Assembly (NCBI RefSeq): GCF_023369555.1
Contig: NZ_JACJVC010000011.1
Coordinates: 23,492-87,491, forward strand
Origin: Actinomyces sp. AC-20-1
GTDB lineage: Bacteria; Actinomycetota; Actinomycetes; Actinomycetales; Actinomycetaceae
Direction: 5' to 3'
Length of the DNA stretch: 64,000 nt
Every line of letters starts with the position of its first letter. Within the stretch, counting starts at the first letter, position 1. Shown piece by piece: positions 8,494 to 17,478 of the stretch. The notes under the pieces were generated by a model. It was given only the letters and a program-made list of their open reading frames with translations, did not search any database and was not told where the DNA came from. Both the position numbers and the translations under genes were made by a program.

Positions 8494-10410
8494 ATGACCG
8501 ACTCCCCCGCGCTGCGCGCCCCTATGTCCACCGGAACCCCGTCAGTGGCCGGCTTACCCCGGGTCATCGACGGCGTCGCCGTCAGCCCCCTCATCGCGGA
8601 GCCCGACGACACCTGGACGATCCCATGGCTGCTGGCCGACCGCATCGAGCGCGCCCCCGAGCGCACGGTCATCGAGCGCAAGTCCCCCCTCGGCAACACG
8701 TGGGTCCCCGTCACCGCCCGCTCCTTCGGCGAGGAGGTGGCCCGGATGGCCTCCGGCCTCATCGGCCTGGGCCTCGAGGCCGGGCAGACCGTCGGCCTCA
8801 TGGCGCACACCTCCTACGAGTGGACCCTGCTCGACATGGCCATCGCCCGCGCCGGCCTCGTCTCCGTGCCCATCTACGAGACGGACTCCGCCGAGCAGAT
8901 CGAGTGGATCCTCGAGGACGCGGCCCTGCGCCTGGTCATCACCGAGTCCACCGCCCTGGCCGAGATCGTCCGCCAGGCGGTCGCCGCCTACTCCGCCGCC
9001 CACGAGGACGCCCACAGCGTCGACGTCCTGTCCCTCGACCGCGACGCCCTCACGGACCTGGTCACCGCCGGCGCGGAGATCAGCCGCGCCGTCCTGGACG
9101 CCCGCACCGCCGCCATCAGCGCCTCGGACGTGTACTCCATCATCTACACCTCCGGCACGACCGGACGCCCCAAGGGCGTCGAGCTCACCCACCGCACCGT
9201 GGCGGGACTGGCGTGGAACGGGGTGAGGTGGATCCCGGACGTCCTGTTCTCCGAGGACACCCGCCTGCTGCTCTTCCTGCCCCTGGCCCACTCCTACGCC
9301 CGCTTCCTGCAGACCCTGGCCCTGGCGGGCAACGGGGTCCTGGGCCACTCCGACCCCAAGACCCTCCTGCCGGACCTCAAGGCCTTCGGCCCCACCTACG
9401 TCCTGGCCGTGCCCCGCGTCCTGGAGAAGATCTACAACGCGGCCGACGCCAAGGCCGGCTCGGGCGCCAGGCTCAAGATCTTCCGCTGGGCGGCCAAGAC
9501 GGCCATCGCCTACTCGCGGGCCCTCGACACCCCCCAGGGCCCCTCGGCCGCCCTCAAGGCGCAGCACGCCGCGGCGGACCGTCTCGTCTTCCGCACGATC
9601 CGTGCGCTCCTGGGCCCCAACGCCCGCTACGCGATCTCCGGCGGCGGGCCCCTGGGCGAGCGCCTGGGGCACTTCTACCGGGGCCTGGGCCTCATCATCC
9701 TCGAGGGCTACGGGCTGACCGAGACCATCGGCCCCACCAGCGTCAACCTCGACATCCGCAACAAGATCGGCACCGTCGGCCCGCCCGTGTGCGGCAACAA
9801 GGTGCGCGTGAGCGCCGACGGCGAGATCGAGGTCACGGGGGTGGGCGTCTTCTCCGGCTACCACAACAACCCGGCCGCCAACGCCGAGGCCTTCACCGAG
9901 GACGGATGGTTCCGCACCGGCGACATCGGCTCCATCGACGAGGACGGCTGGATCCGCATCACCGGCCGCAAGAAGGAGCTCATCGTCACCGCCGGCGGCA
10001 AGAACGTCGCCCCGGCGATCCTCGAGGACCGCCTGCGCGGCCACCCGCTCGTGAGCCAGGTCGTCGTCGTCGGCGACGGCGAGCCCTTCATCGCCGCGCT
10101 CGTCACCCTCGACAAGGAGATGCTGCCGCAGTGGCTGGTCAACCACGGGCTCGCGGAGATGGACGTCGTCGAGGCCTCGCGCCACCCCCAGGTGCTCGCC
10201 GCCCTCGACCGGGCCGTGGCGCGCGCCAACCGCGCCGTCTCCCGCGCGGAGTCGATCCGCGCCTACCGGGTGCTCACCACGGACTTCACCGAGGCCAACG
10301 GGCTGCTCACGCCCTCGCTCAAGGTCAAGCGCGCCGCCGTCATGCGTGTGCACGCCGACGCCGTGGCGGACATCTACGCCTCCACCCGCAAGGGCCCGCA
10401 GGACGGCTGA
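8494..10410 (+). CDS. Long-chain fatty-acid-CoA ligase (FadD15-like), copy 1
   Basis: 638 residues. This AMP-forming enzyme activates fatty acids to acyl-CoA through an acyl-adenylate. The P-loop-like motif A3 is YTSGTTGRPKG (from about residue 217), motif A5 is LEGYGLTET, motif A8 is GWFRTGDIG, and the C-terminal lysine motif is TPSLKVKR. GRKKELIVTAGGKNVAP is the linker typical of bacterial long-chain ligases. GACAAT sits 6 bp ahead of the ATG at 8494, fitting a leaderless start; ATG at 8524 is an alternative. It is followed by a strong hairpin and then by a close paralogue in the same direction. Confidence 0.92.
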   Translation: MTDSPALRAPMSTGTPSVAGLPRVIDGVAVSPLIAEPDDTWTIPWLLADRIERAPERTVIERKSPLGNTWVPVTARSFGEEVARMASGLIGLGLEAGQTVGLMAHTSYEWTLLDMAIARAGLVSVPIYETDSAEQIEWILEDAALRLVITESTALAEIVRQAVAAYSAAHEDAHSVDVLSLDRDALTDLVTAGAEISRAVLDARTAAISASDVYSIIYTSGTTGRPKGVELTHRTVAGLAWNGVRWIPDVLFSEDTRLLLFLPLAHSYARFLQTLALAGNGVLGHSDPKTLLPDLKAFGPTYVLAVPRVLEKIYNAADAKAGSGARLKIFRWAAKTAIAYSRALDTPQGPSAALKAQHAAADRLVFRTIRALLGPNARYAISGGGPLGERLGHFYRGLGLIILEGYGLTETIGPTSVNLDIRNKIGTVGPPVCGNKVRVSADGEIEVTGVGVFSGYHNNPAANAEAFTEDGWFRTGDIGSIDEDGWIRITGRKKELIVTAGGKNVAPAILEDRLRGHPLVSQVVVVGDGEPFIAALVTLDKEMLPQWLVNHGLAEMDVVEASRHPQVLAALDRAVARANRAVSRAESIRAYRVLTTDFTEANGLLTPSLKVKRAAVMRVHADAVADIYASTRKGPQDG

Positions 10411-10416
10411 GCCTGT

Positions 10417-10457
10417 GCCGGTGTGCGCCGGGAGCGCGTCTCCCGGCGCACACCGGC
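10417..10457 (+). terminator. Hairpin terminator between the two acyl-CoA ligase genes
   Basis: GCCGGTGTGCGCCGGGAG (10417-10434) pairs perfectly with the next arm (10440-10457) around a 5-nt loop, an 18-bp stem starting 7 bp after the stop codon. It lacks a long U-tract, as is usual in high-GC actinobacteria. It implies that the second ligase has its own promoter in 10458-10559. Confidence 0.75.
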
Positions 10458-10559
10458 GCACCACTTCCCGTGGAGTCCGTGGATTCCACAGGACTCGGGC
10501 CCCAGACCTGGCGGGTTCACCGGCCCCCAAACCGAGGACACGGGCCCACACTTGTCGTT

Positions 10560-12461
10560 ATGACCGAATCCGCTGTCGCCGCCACCCCCGAGACGCCGGG
10601 GCGTCGTCCCACCACGGCCCGGGAGTACTCCACCGAGCTGCTCATCCCCGTCCACGCTGGCATGACCGCCCCCTGGGCGCTGGCGGACCGCGTGCGCCGC
10701 AACCCCCGGGGCACCCTCTTCGCCCGCAAGTCCTCCCTGGGCAGGAGCTGGCGCGACATGAGCGCCACCGCCTTCCGCGCCCAGGTGCGCGAGGTGGCCG
10801 CAGGGCTCGTCGCGCGCGGCCTGAGGCCGGGCGACACCATCGCCATCATGGCGCACACCTGCTTCGAGTGGACGCTCGTGGACTTCGCCGCCTGGGAGGC
10901 CGGCCTCGTCGTCGTGCCCGTCTACGAGACCTCCTCCGCCGAGCAGGCGGAGTGGATCCTGTCCGACGCGCGCGTGCGCCTGGCCGTCGTCGAGAACGAG
11001 GCCATGGAGACGATGCTGCGGGCCCTGGCCTCGACGGCCCAGCCCGGCACGAGCCTGCACGAGATCGACGTCGTCACCCTGTCGAAGAACGCGGTCACGG
11101 ACCTCATGGCCGAGGGCAAGGGCGTGGACCACGCCGAGCTCGACGCGCGCACCGCGCGCCTGACGAGCGAGGACCTGGCCACCATCGTCTACACCTCCGG
11201 CACCACGGGCCGCCCCAAGGGCACCGAGCTCACCCACGGCAACCTCGTGGGCATCGGCTACAACACCTGCGCGCACGTGCCCGAGGTCCTGGGCGGCACG
11301 GACGTGCGCCTGCTGCTCTTCCTGCCCCTGGCGCACGTGCTGGGCCGCTTCATCGAGATCACGGTGGTCTGCTCCGACCACGGCGTCCTGGGTCACTCCC
11401 CCGACGTCAAGAACCTCGTGACGGACCTGGCGACCCTGCGCCCCACCTTCGTCGTGGCCGTGCCCCGCGTCTTCGAGAAGATCTACAACGCGGCCGACGC
11501 CCGCGCCCAGGGCGCCAAGCAGAAGGTCTTCCGCATGGCCGCCAAGACCGCCATCGCCTACTCGCGCGCCCTCGACACCCACGAGGGCCCCAGCCGGGCC
11601 CTGCGCGCCCAGCACGCCGCCTTCGACCGCCTCGTCTACCGCACGCTGCGGGGCCTCATGGGCGGCCGTGTGCGCCACGTCGTCTCCGGCGGCGGCCCGC
11701 TGGGCGAGCGCCTGGGCCACTTCTACCGGGGCGCCGGCGTCGTCGTCCTCGAGGGCTACGGCCTGACCGAGACCACCGCCCCCTGTACGGTCAACCCGCC
11801 GGACGACATCCTCATCGGCTCCGTCGGCCTGCCGCTGCCGGGCACCCGGATCCGTCTGGACGAGGACGGTGAGATCCTCATCCAGGGCATCGGCCTGTTC
11901 CGCGGCTACCACCGCAACGAGGAGGCCACCGCCGAGGCCTTCACCGAGGACGGATGGTTCCGCTCCGGAGACATCGGCTCCTTCGCACCTGGCGGGCACC
12001 TGCGCATCACGGGCCGCAAGAAGGAGCTCATCGTCACCGCCGGCGGCAAGAACGTCGCCCCGGCCCTCCTGGAGGACCGCCTGCGGGCGCACCCCCTGGT
12101 GAGCCAGGTGCTCGTCGTCGGCGACAACCGTCCCTGCATTGGGGCCCTGGTGACCCTGGACGCGGAGATGCTGCCCCTGTGGCTGTCCTCCCACGGCCTG
12201 GAGGCGATGGACCCGGTGGCCGCCGCCACGGACCCGCGTGTGCTCGCCGCCCTGGAGAAGGCGGTCGCCCGCGCCAACGAGGCGGTCTCGCGCGCTGAGT
12301 CGATCCGCACCTTCACGGTGCTGCCGACGGACTTCACGGTGGAGAACGGGCTGCTGACGCCCTCGCTCAAGGTGCGCCGGGCCGAGGCGGTCTCCCGCTT
12401 CGCCCAGGAGATCGACGAGCTCTACACCAAGGTGCCCTCAGCCCCCGCCGCGCGCGGCTGA
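10560..12461 (+). CDS. Long-chain fatty-acid-CoA ligase (FadD15-like), copy 2
   Basis: 633 residues from ATG at 10560 (MTESAVAATPETPGRRPTTA). The same AMP-forming motifs appear as in the preceding gene: YTSGTTGRPKGTELTHG, LEGYGLTETTAP, GWFRSGDIG, GRKKELIVTAGGKNVAPA and LTPSLKVRRAE. The two proteins align almost end to end, so they arose by tandem duplication and then diverged, mainly in the N-terminal 60 residues and around 11220-11400 (HGNLVGIGYNTCAHVPEVLGG against HRTVAGLAWNGVRWIPDV). Different chain-length preference is possible but not shown. The frame stays open upstream across the intergenic hairpin, but that extension is not credible. Confidence 0.92.
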   Translation: MTESAVAATPETPGRRPTTAREYSTELLIPVHAGMTAPWALADRVRRNPRGTLFARKSSLGRSWRDMSATAFRAQVREVAAGLVARGLRPGDTIAIMAHTCFEWTLVDFAAWEAGLVVVPVYETSSAEQAEWILSDARVRLAVVENEAMETMLRALASTAQPGTSLHEIDVVTLSKNAVTDLMAEGKGVDHAELDARTARLTSEDLATIVYTSGTTGRPKGTELTHGNLVGIGYNTCAHVPEVLGGTDVRLLLFLPLAHVLGRFIEITVVCSDHGVLGHSPDVKNLVTDLATLRPTFVVAVPRVFEKIYNAADARAQGAKQKVFRMAAKTAIAYSRALDTHEGPSRALRAQHAAFDRLVYRTLRGLMGGRVRHVVSGGGPLGERLGHFYRGAGVVVLEGYGLTETTAPCTVNPPDDILIGSVGLPLPGTRIRLDEDGEILIQGIGLFRGYHRNEEATAEAFTEDGWFRSGDIGSFAPGGHLRITGRKKELIVTAGGKNVAPALLEDRLRAHPLVSQVLVVGDNRPCIGALVTLDAEMLPLWLSSHGLEAMDPVAAATDPRVLAALEKAVARANEAVSRAESIRTFTVLPTDFTVENGLLTPSLKVRRAEAVSRFAQEIDELYTKVPSAPAARG

Positions 12462-12592
12462 CACAGGCACCGGGCCTCGGGACGGCGCGCCCGGGGCCCG
12501 CTCGCTGCCCGGCCGGGAGGCTGCGGCCCTTGCAGGGGCAGCCGCGAGCGGTCCCGCCCCCTTCTCGGGCTCGGCCGGGTCCCTGCCCCGTG

Positions 12593-12964
12593 TCAGGCGG
12601 GTGTGCGGGCGTCGCGGATCGCCTCGTGGTGGCGGATGACCTCCGCGACGATGAAGGCGAAGAACTTCTCCGCGAAGACCGGGTCCAGCCCGGAGTCCTC
12701 GGCCAGGGCGCGCAGGCGCCTGACCTGGCGCTCCTCACGCGCCGGGTCCGACGGCGGCAGGTCGAGCTCGGCCTTGAGCAGGCCGACCTGCTGGGTGCAG
12801 CGGAAGCGCTCCGCGAGCAGGTGCACGAGGGCGGCGTCGAGGTTGTCGATGGTGGCGCGGTAGGCGGCCAGCTGGGGCGGCACCCCCGCGGCGGGCGCCT
12901 CGACGCGCTCCGCGCCCCGTGCGGGGCGGGGGTCCTGCGGGTCGGTGTGACGCTCCGCGCTCAT
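12593..12964 (-). CDS. Chorismate mutase, AroQ type
   Basis: 123 residues. The C-terminal 90 residues match the all-helical AroQ fold that converts chorismate to prephenate for Phe and Tyr synthesis. [31 protein letters not shown] supplies helix 1 with the catalytic Arg and Lys ([13 protein letters not shown]), and [20 protein letters not shown] plus [14 protein letters not shown] complete the fold. The first 35 residues are Pro- and Ala-rich and not part of the domain. The ATG at 12964 lies inside the clpX stop (ATGA), so the enzyme is made by coupled translation after ClpX. This pairing has no obvious metabolic reason. Confidence 0.85.
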   Translation of the reverse strand: MSAERHTDPQDPRPARGAERVEAPAAGVPPQLAAYRATIDNLDAALVHLLAERFRCTQQVGLLKAELDLPPSDPAREERQVRRLRALAEDSGLDPVFAEKFFAFIVAEVIRHHEAIRDARTPA

Positions 12965-14253
12965 GCGGTGCGGCTCCGCTCGCCCTTGCTCGTGGAGGTC
13001 AGGGTGCCGGAGCCCGCCTCGTAGCGCGGTCGCGAGCGCCCGGCGACCGCGTCGGCGTCGACGACGACGCGACCGACCTCCGGCATGGAGGGCACCTCGA
13101 ACATGGCGTCGCCGAGCACCTCCTCCACGATGCTCGTCAGCCCGCGGGCGCCCGTCTTGCGCGCCAGGGCCAGGCGGGCGACGGCCTCGATGGCCTCGGG
13201 CGTCATCTCGAGCTCGACGCCGTCGAGGCTGAAGAGGTACTGGTACTGCGAGACGAGGGCGTTCTTCGGCTCGGTCATGACGCGCACGAGCTCGGGCACC
13301 CCGAGGTCCTGGACGGTGGCGATGACGGGCAGGCGGCCGATGAACTCGGGGATGAGGCCGAACTTGTGCAGGTCCTCGGGGCGCACCTGGGAGGTCAGGC
13401 CCTCCGTGCCGCTCTGGGCGAGGACCCCGCCGAAGCCGAGGGAGGAGGCGCCGGACTCCTTGCGCTGGCGCTGGCGGACGATGTCCTCGATGCCGGCGAA
13501 GGCGCCGGCCGCGATGAACAGGATGTTCGTCGTGTCGATCTCCAGGAACTCCTGGTGGGGGTGCTTGCGCCCTCCCCCGGGCGGGACGGAGGCGGTGGTG
13601 CCCTCGATGATCTTGAGCAGGGCCTGCTGGACGCCCTCACCGGAGACGTCGCGGGTGATCGAGGCGTTCTCGCTCTTGCGCCCGATCTTGTCGATCTCGT
13701 CGATGTAGATGATGCCCTTCTCGGCCCGCTTGACGTCGCCGTCGGCGGCCTGGATGAGCTTGAGGAGGATGTTCTCCACGTCCTCACCCACGTAGCCGGC
13801 CTCGGTCAGGGCCGTGGCGTCGACGATGGCGAAGGGCACGTCGAGGTAGCGGGCGAGGGTGCGGGCCAGGTGGGTCTTGCCGGTGCCGGTGGGGCCGAGC
13901 AGGAGGATGTTGGACTTGCCGAGCTCGAGGCCGTCGCCCTCGGCGACGGCGCGCTCACGCACCTGGACGCGCTTGTAGTGGTTGTAGACGGCCACGCTCA
14001 TGGCGCGCTTGGCGCTCTCCTGGCCGATGACGTACTGGTTGAGGAAGCTGAAGATCTCCTGCGGCTTGGGCAGCTCGAGGGGCACGCCCGCGCCGGACTC
14101 GCCCAGCTCCTCGTCGACGATCTCGTTGCACAGCTCGATGCACTCGTCGCAGATGTAGACGCCGGGCCCGGCGATGAGCTTCTTGACCTGCTTCTGGCTC
14201 TTGCCGCAGAAGGAGCACTTGAGAAGGTCGACGCTCTCAGCGCTGCGTGCCAC
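12961..14253 (-). CDS. clpX: ClpX, ATPase subunit of the ClpXP protease
   Basis: 430 residues. This hexameric AAA+ unfoldase feeds substrates to ClpP. The N-terminal C4 zinc domain has Cys13, Cys16, Cys35 and Cys38 (CSFC and CDEC). Walker A is GPTGTGKT (120-127), the pore-1 loop is GYVGE (153-157) and Walker B is IIYIDE (181-186). The IGF-like loop that docks ClpP is LGF within GASSLGFGG, preceded by the RQRQRKE segment. It is transcribed towards the chorismate mutase gene, with which it overlaps by 4 bp. A hairpin separates it from clpP2, so it probably has its own promoter in 14254-14370. Confidence 0.97.
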   Translation of the reverse strand: MARSAESVDLLKCSFCGKSQKQVKKLIAGPGVYICDECIELCNEIVDEELGESGAGVPLELPKPQEIFSFLNQYVIGQESAKRAMSVAVYNHYKRVQVRERAVAEGDGLELGKSNILLLGPTGTGKTHLARTLARYLDVPFAIVDATALTEAGYVGEDVENILLKLIQAADGDVKRAEKGIIYIDEIDKIGRKSENASITRDVSGEGVQQALLKIIEGTTASVPPGGGRKHPHQEFLEIDTTNILFIAAGAFAGIEDIVRQRQRKESGASSLGFGGVLAQSGTEGLTSQVRPEDLHKFGLIPEFIGRLPVIATVQDLGVPELVRVMTEPKNALVSQYQYLFSLDGVELEMTPEAIEAVARLALARKTGARGLTSIVEEVLGDAMFEVPSMPEVGRVVVDADAVAGRSRPRYEAGSGTLTSTSKGERSRTA

Positions 14254-14373
14254 GTTTCCTCCGGTTCCGCCCCGCCCTGCGCGGGGACTGTCTCAGCCTA
14301 CGGGGCGGTGGCTCCGGCGCGCCCGGGGCACGCCGGTCCTCGTTGGCGCCGGGGCGCTGCGGGCCCCTGTGGT

Positions 14374-14408
14374 GGAGCCCGACGGCGCGGGCTGCGTCGT
14401 CGGGCTCC
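14374..14408 (-). terminator. Hairpin after clpP2
   Basis: GGAGCCCGACG (14374-14384) pairs perfectly with CGTCGGGCTCC (14398-14408). It lies 36 bp beyond the clpP2 stop on the minus strand and before clpX, so it likely ends or attenuates the clpP1-clpP2 transcript. Confidence 0.65.
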
Positions 14409-14443
14409 CTCACGTCAGCGGCGGGCCGGGTGCCCGCTGCCGC

Positions 14444-15133
14444 TCAGGCCGAGTGGGGCGAGGGCGGGGTCTTGCGCGAGACGAGGACCTGGTCGACCAG
14501 GCCGTACTCCTGGGCCGCCGCGGCGGTGAGGATCTTGTCGCGCTCGAGGTCCTGGTGGACCTTCTCGATGCTCTGGCCGGTGTGGGCCGCGAGCGTCTGC
14601 TCGAGCCAGGAGCGCATCCGGTCGATCTCGTCGGCGACGATCTCGATGTCGGAGGCCTGGCCCTGCACCCCCTCCATGGCGGGCTGGTGGATGAGGATGC
14701 GGGCGTTGGGCAGCGCCAGGCGCTTGCCCGGGCTGCCCGCGGCGAGCAGGACGGCGGCGGCCGAGGCGGCCTGGCCCAGGCAGACGGTCTGCACCTGCGG
14801 CTTGATGTACTGCATCGTGTCGTAGATGGCCGTCAGGGCGGTGAAGGAGCCGCCGGGGCTGTTGATGTACATCGTGATGAGGCCGTCGGGGTCCTGGGAC
14901 TCCAGGACGAGGAGCTGGGCCATGACGTCGTCGGCGGAGGCGTCGTCGACCTGCACCCCGAGGAAGACGATGCGGTCCTCGAAGAGCTTGGAGTAGGCGT
15001 CCTGGCGCTTGAAGCCGTAGGCGGTGCGCTCCTCGAACTGCGGCATGATGTAGCGCGCCGTCGGCAGGTGCGCGGGGGCGGCGGCCTCGAGCTGGCGGCC
15101 CAGGGCGTCGAAGTAGGGGCGGGAGCCGGTCAT
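14444..15133 (-). CDS. clpP2: ATP-dependent Clp protease proteolytic subunit, ClpP2-like
   Basis: 229 residues. The catalytic triad is Ser124 (GQAASAAAV), His149 (ILIHQPAM) and an Asp in LERDKILTA. The N-terminal stretch [17 protein letters not shown] matches the extended N-terminus of actinobacterial ClpP2, which supports the ATG at 15133. It starts 1 nt after the clpP1 stop, so the two subunits are made together. In actinobacteria ClpP1 and ClpP2 form a mixed tetradecamer of two heptameric rings that works with ClpX or ClpC1. The C-terminus ends in [11 protein letters not shown]. Confidence 0.95.
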   Translation of the reverse strand: MTGSRPYFDALGRQLEAAAPAHLPTARYIMPQFEERTAYGFKRQDAYSKLFEDRIVFLGVQVDDASADDVMAQLLVLESQDPDGLITMYINSPGGSFTALTAIYDTMQYIKPQVQTVCLGQAASAAAVLLAAGSPGKRLALPNARILIHQPAMEGVQGQASDIEIVADEIDRMRSWLEQTLAAHTGQSIEKVHQDLERDKILTAAAAQEYGLVDQVLVSRKTPPSPHSA

Positions 15134-15134
15134 G

Positions 15135-15755
15135 TCAGTTCTCTCCGTTCTGCTGGCCGATCTCCCGGCTGGAGCGCACGATGTGGTCGACGAAGCCGTA
15201 CTCCAGGGCCTCCTGGGCGCTGAACCAGTGGTCGCGGTCGGAGTCGCGCAGGATCTCCTCGACCGTGTGGCCGGTGTTGGCGGCCGTGATCTCGGCGAGC
15301 TCCTGCTTCATCTTGATGATGAGGTCGGCGTTGATGCGGATGTCGGTGGCGGAGCCGCCCGCGCCGCCGGAGGGCTGGTGCATGAGCACGCGGGCGTGCG
15401 GGGTGAGGTAGCGCTTGCCCTTGGCGCCGGCCGAGAGCAGGTGCTGGCCCATGGAGGCGGCCAGGCCTGTGGCGACGGTGGCGACGTCGGGCTCGACGTA
15501 CTGCATCGTGTCGTAGATGGCCATGCCGGCGGTGACGGAGCCGCCGGGGCTGTTGATGTAGAGGTAGATGTCGCGCTCGGGGTCCTCGGCGGCCAGCAGC
15601 AGCATCTGGGCGCAGATGGCGTTCGCGTTGTCGTCGCGCACCTCGGAGCCGAGCCAGATGATCCGCTCCTTGAGGAGGCGGTTGTAGATGGAGTCGGTCA
15701 GGCCGAGTCCGGCACCGGGGCCGTCGGCGGCGCTGGGCGTGAAGTGCTCGCTCAC
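15135..15755 (-). CDS. clpP1: ATP-dependent Clp protease proteolytic subunit, ClpP1-like
   Basis: 206 residues. The catalytic residues are Ser101 in [12 protein letters not shown], His126 in VLMHQPSGG and an Asp in [10 protein letters not shown]. The handle-region motif [21 protein letters not shown] is standard. It is the promoter-proximal gene of the clpP1-clpP2 operon. The N-terminus ([16 protein letters not shown]) is short and Gly/Pro-rich before the [14 protein letters not shown] axial-loop region. Regulation in actinobacteria is usually by ClgR; no convincing ClgR box was found, but tandem hexamers lie upstream at 15777. Confidence 0.96.
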   Translation of the reverse strand: MSEHFTPSAADGPGAGLGLTDSIYNRLLKERIIWLGSEVRDDNANAICAQMLLLAAEDPERDIYLYINSPGGSVTAGMAIYDTMQYVEPDVATVATGLAASMGQHLLSAGAKGKRYLTPHARVLMHQPSGGAGGSATDIRINADLIIKMKQELAEITAANTGHTVEEILRDSDRDHWFSAQEALEYGFVDHIVRSSREIGQQNGEN

Positions 15756-15776
15756 GTCAGTCCTCTCGTGTTCGTT

Positions 15777-15794
15777 GACGCCAACGCTAACGCC
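15777..15794. promoter_or_regulatory. Three tandem hexamers upstream of clpP1
   Basis: GACGCC, AACGCT and AACGCC follow each other without spacers, 22 bp upstream of the clpP1 start and in the divergent region shared with the methyltransferase gene. Direct hexamers at this position could bind a regulator. They do not fit the palindromic ClgR consensus, so the binding protein is unknown. Confidence 0.25.
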
Positions 15795-15945
15795 CTGCCG
15801 CCCTCCCCCATGCCCGCCTCCGGGCCGTTTTCGCTCACGGCCTCACCGCCGGGGGCTGTGCGGGTGCCGGGGACGAGGATCACAGGAGCGGGACGGGGCG
15901 GAAGGGTAGCCTGAGCGCAGATTATTCACGGGCTAAGGAGAACAA

Positions 15946-16869
15946 ATGGAGACGGGGTCGACAGCCTCCGCCAGTCCCGACGGCGCTGCCCAGGACCCCG
16001 CCCAGGACCCCGGTGCCCCGGCACCGCGCGGCAGCCGCCAGGCGCCCGAGGCCACCCGGATGCAGGGTCACTGGCTCCTGGCCGTGCTCGGCAAGCGGGT
16101 CCTGCGGCCGGGCGGCATCGCGCTGACCCGCCGCATGCTGGACGCCTGCGCGCTGCAGCCCGGCCAGCGCCTGGTCGAGCTGGGGCCCGGAGTGGGCCGG
16201 ACCGCCGAGCTGCTGCTGGCCACGCGCCCCTCCTCCTACCGGGGTGTGGATCCCCACCCCGAGGGCCGTGAGCAGGTCGCCGCCGTCCTCGACGGACACC
16301 CCGAGGCGGCCTACGTGGTCGCCGATGCCTCGCGGACGGGGCTGCCGGGCGCCAGCGCCGACCTCGTCGTGGGCGAGGCGATGCTCACCATGCAGCCGGA
16401 TGCCCACAAGCGCGAGATCGTCGCCGAGGCGACGCGCCTGCTCGCCCCCGGCGGGCGTTACGCCATCCACGAGCTGGCGCTGCGAGGGGACCTGACGGAC
16501 AGCGAGGTCGAGGCCACCCGCAAGGAGATCTCCCGCGCCATCAGGGTCGGGGCGCGTCCCCTGACCGTGGCCGGCTGGAGCCGGCTGCTCACGGAGGCCG
16601 GCCTGGTCGTCGAGTGGAGCGGCACCGCCCCCATGCACCTGCTCGAGCCCCGCCGCCTGGTCCAGGACGAGGGCCTGATCGGGGCCGCCCGTTTCGTGGT
16701 GCGCATGGTCCGCACGCCGGGGGCGCGGGAGCGGGTGAGGAGCATGCGCTGGCTGTTCCGCCTGCGGGCCAGGGCGCTGACCGCCGTCGCCCTCGTGGCG
16801 CGCAAGCCGGCCGAGGCCAGCGAGCCCACTGAGACCACTACTGAGACCACTGAGCCCACCGAGGGCTGA
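15946..16869 (+). CDS. Class I SAM-dependent methyltransferase
   Basis: 307 residues. The SAM-binding motif I is LVELGPGVGRTAELLL, the acidic residue of motif II is in YRGVDPHPEG, and motif IV-like ADLVVGEAMLTM follows YVVADASRT. The C-terminal half (RWLFRLRARALTAVALVARKP) is basic. The extreme C-terminus has a Thr/Glu repeat (EPTETTTETTEPTEG) of low complexity. The ATG at 15946 has AAGGAG 8 bp ahead. The substrate is unknown. The cupin gene 120 bp downstream in the same direction suggests a two-gene unit, a pairing seen in actinobacterial stress or metal-response loci. Confidence 0.82.
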   Translation: METGSTASASPDGAAQDPAQDPGAPAPRGSRQAPEATRMQGHWLLAVLGKRVLRPGGIALTRRMLDACALQPGQRLVELGPGVGRTAELLLATRPSSYRGVDPHPEGREQVAAVLDGHPEAAYVVADASRTGLPGASADLVVGEAMLTMQPDAHKREIVAEATRLLAPGGRYAIHELALRGDLTDSEVEATRKEISRAIRVGARPLTVAGWSRLLTEAGLVVEWSGTAPMHLLEPRRLVQDEGLIGAARFVVRMVRTPGARERVRSMRWLFRLRARALTAVALVARKPAEASEPTETTTETTEPTEG

Positions 16870-16989
16870 GCCCCCTCACACGGAGCCCGGCTGGCTCCGC
16901 GGACCACGCCGTCGCCGTCGAACACCCGGGCACCCGGGCCAGTCCCCTCCCCCAGCACACCGAGACCCACCACCCGAGAGGAAACCGAC

Positions 16990-17331
16990 ATGCCCACCAC
17001 CCCTGTCACCGAGTCCCTGTTCCGCCTGGGACTGAACGAGGCCCTGCCGGTCTCCGAGGAGGCGACGACCTCGCGCGTCGTCGTCAACAACGAGGTCCTG
17101 CGCACCGTCGTCTTCACCTTCGACGCGGGCCAGATGCTCACCGAGCACGCCTCCCCCAAGGCCGTCGTCGTCACGCTCCTGGAGGGCGAGATGGACTTCT
17201 CCGTCGGGGAGCGCACCGAGCGGCTGGCCGCCGGCGACGTCGTCTACCTGGCCCCGGGCGAGCGCCACGCCCTGACGGCCGTGACCGCCTGCCGGATGCA
17301 GCTCGTCATGGTCGAGGTCGGCGGCCGCTGA
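16990..17331 (+). CDS. Small single-domain cupin protein
   Basis: 113 residues forming one beta-barrel. Cupin motif 1 is degenerate: LTEHASPKAVVVTLLEGEMDF keeps one His and one Glu. Motif 2 is LAAGDVVYLAPGERHAL, with the conserved Pro, Gly and His. Such proteins bind a metal or act as sugar or small-molecule sensors; no enzymatic role can be assigned. GAGAGGAAA lies just ahead of the ATG at 16990. A 7-bp hairpin at 16881-16899 separates it from the methyltransferase gene, and a strong bidirectional terminator follows it. Confidence 0.8.
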   Translation: MPTTPVTESLFRLGLNEALPVSEEATTSRVVVNNEVLRTVVFTFDAGQMLTEHASPKAVVVTLLEGEMDFSVGERTERLAAGDVVYLAPGERHALTAVTACRMQLVMVEVGGR

Positions 17332-17422
17332 CGAGCACCCTCCTGCCGCCACCTCCTCCACGCACCCGGGACTGCGGGCGACCAGGAGGCGGGACCCGGG
17401 CACGGCCCCGGCTCAGACGCAC

Positions 17423-17458
17423 GTGAGGGCCCCGCGCCGGCAGGCGCGGGGCCCTCAC
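17423..17458. terminator. Bidirectional terminator between the cupin gene and tig
   Basis: GTGAGGGCCCCGCGCC (17423-17438) and GGCGCGGGGCCCTCAC (17443-17458) form a perfect 16-bp stem with a GGCA loop, between convergent genes. Confidence 0.85.
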
Positions 17459-17478
17459 GGGAGCCTCCTGGGATCAGG

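Noticed and set aside
8436..12461. A single open frame that could encode a 1,341-residue protein ending in the second acyl-CoA ligase.
   Set aside because: Its first half is Arg/Pro-rich out-of-frame translation of the first ligase and crosses an 18-bp terminator hairpin. The natural start of the second ligase is at 10560.
15756..15945. A ClgR box ahead of clpP1.
   Set aside because: No palindromic CGC-N5-GCG-type site fits; the visible motif is a set of direct hexamers.
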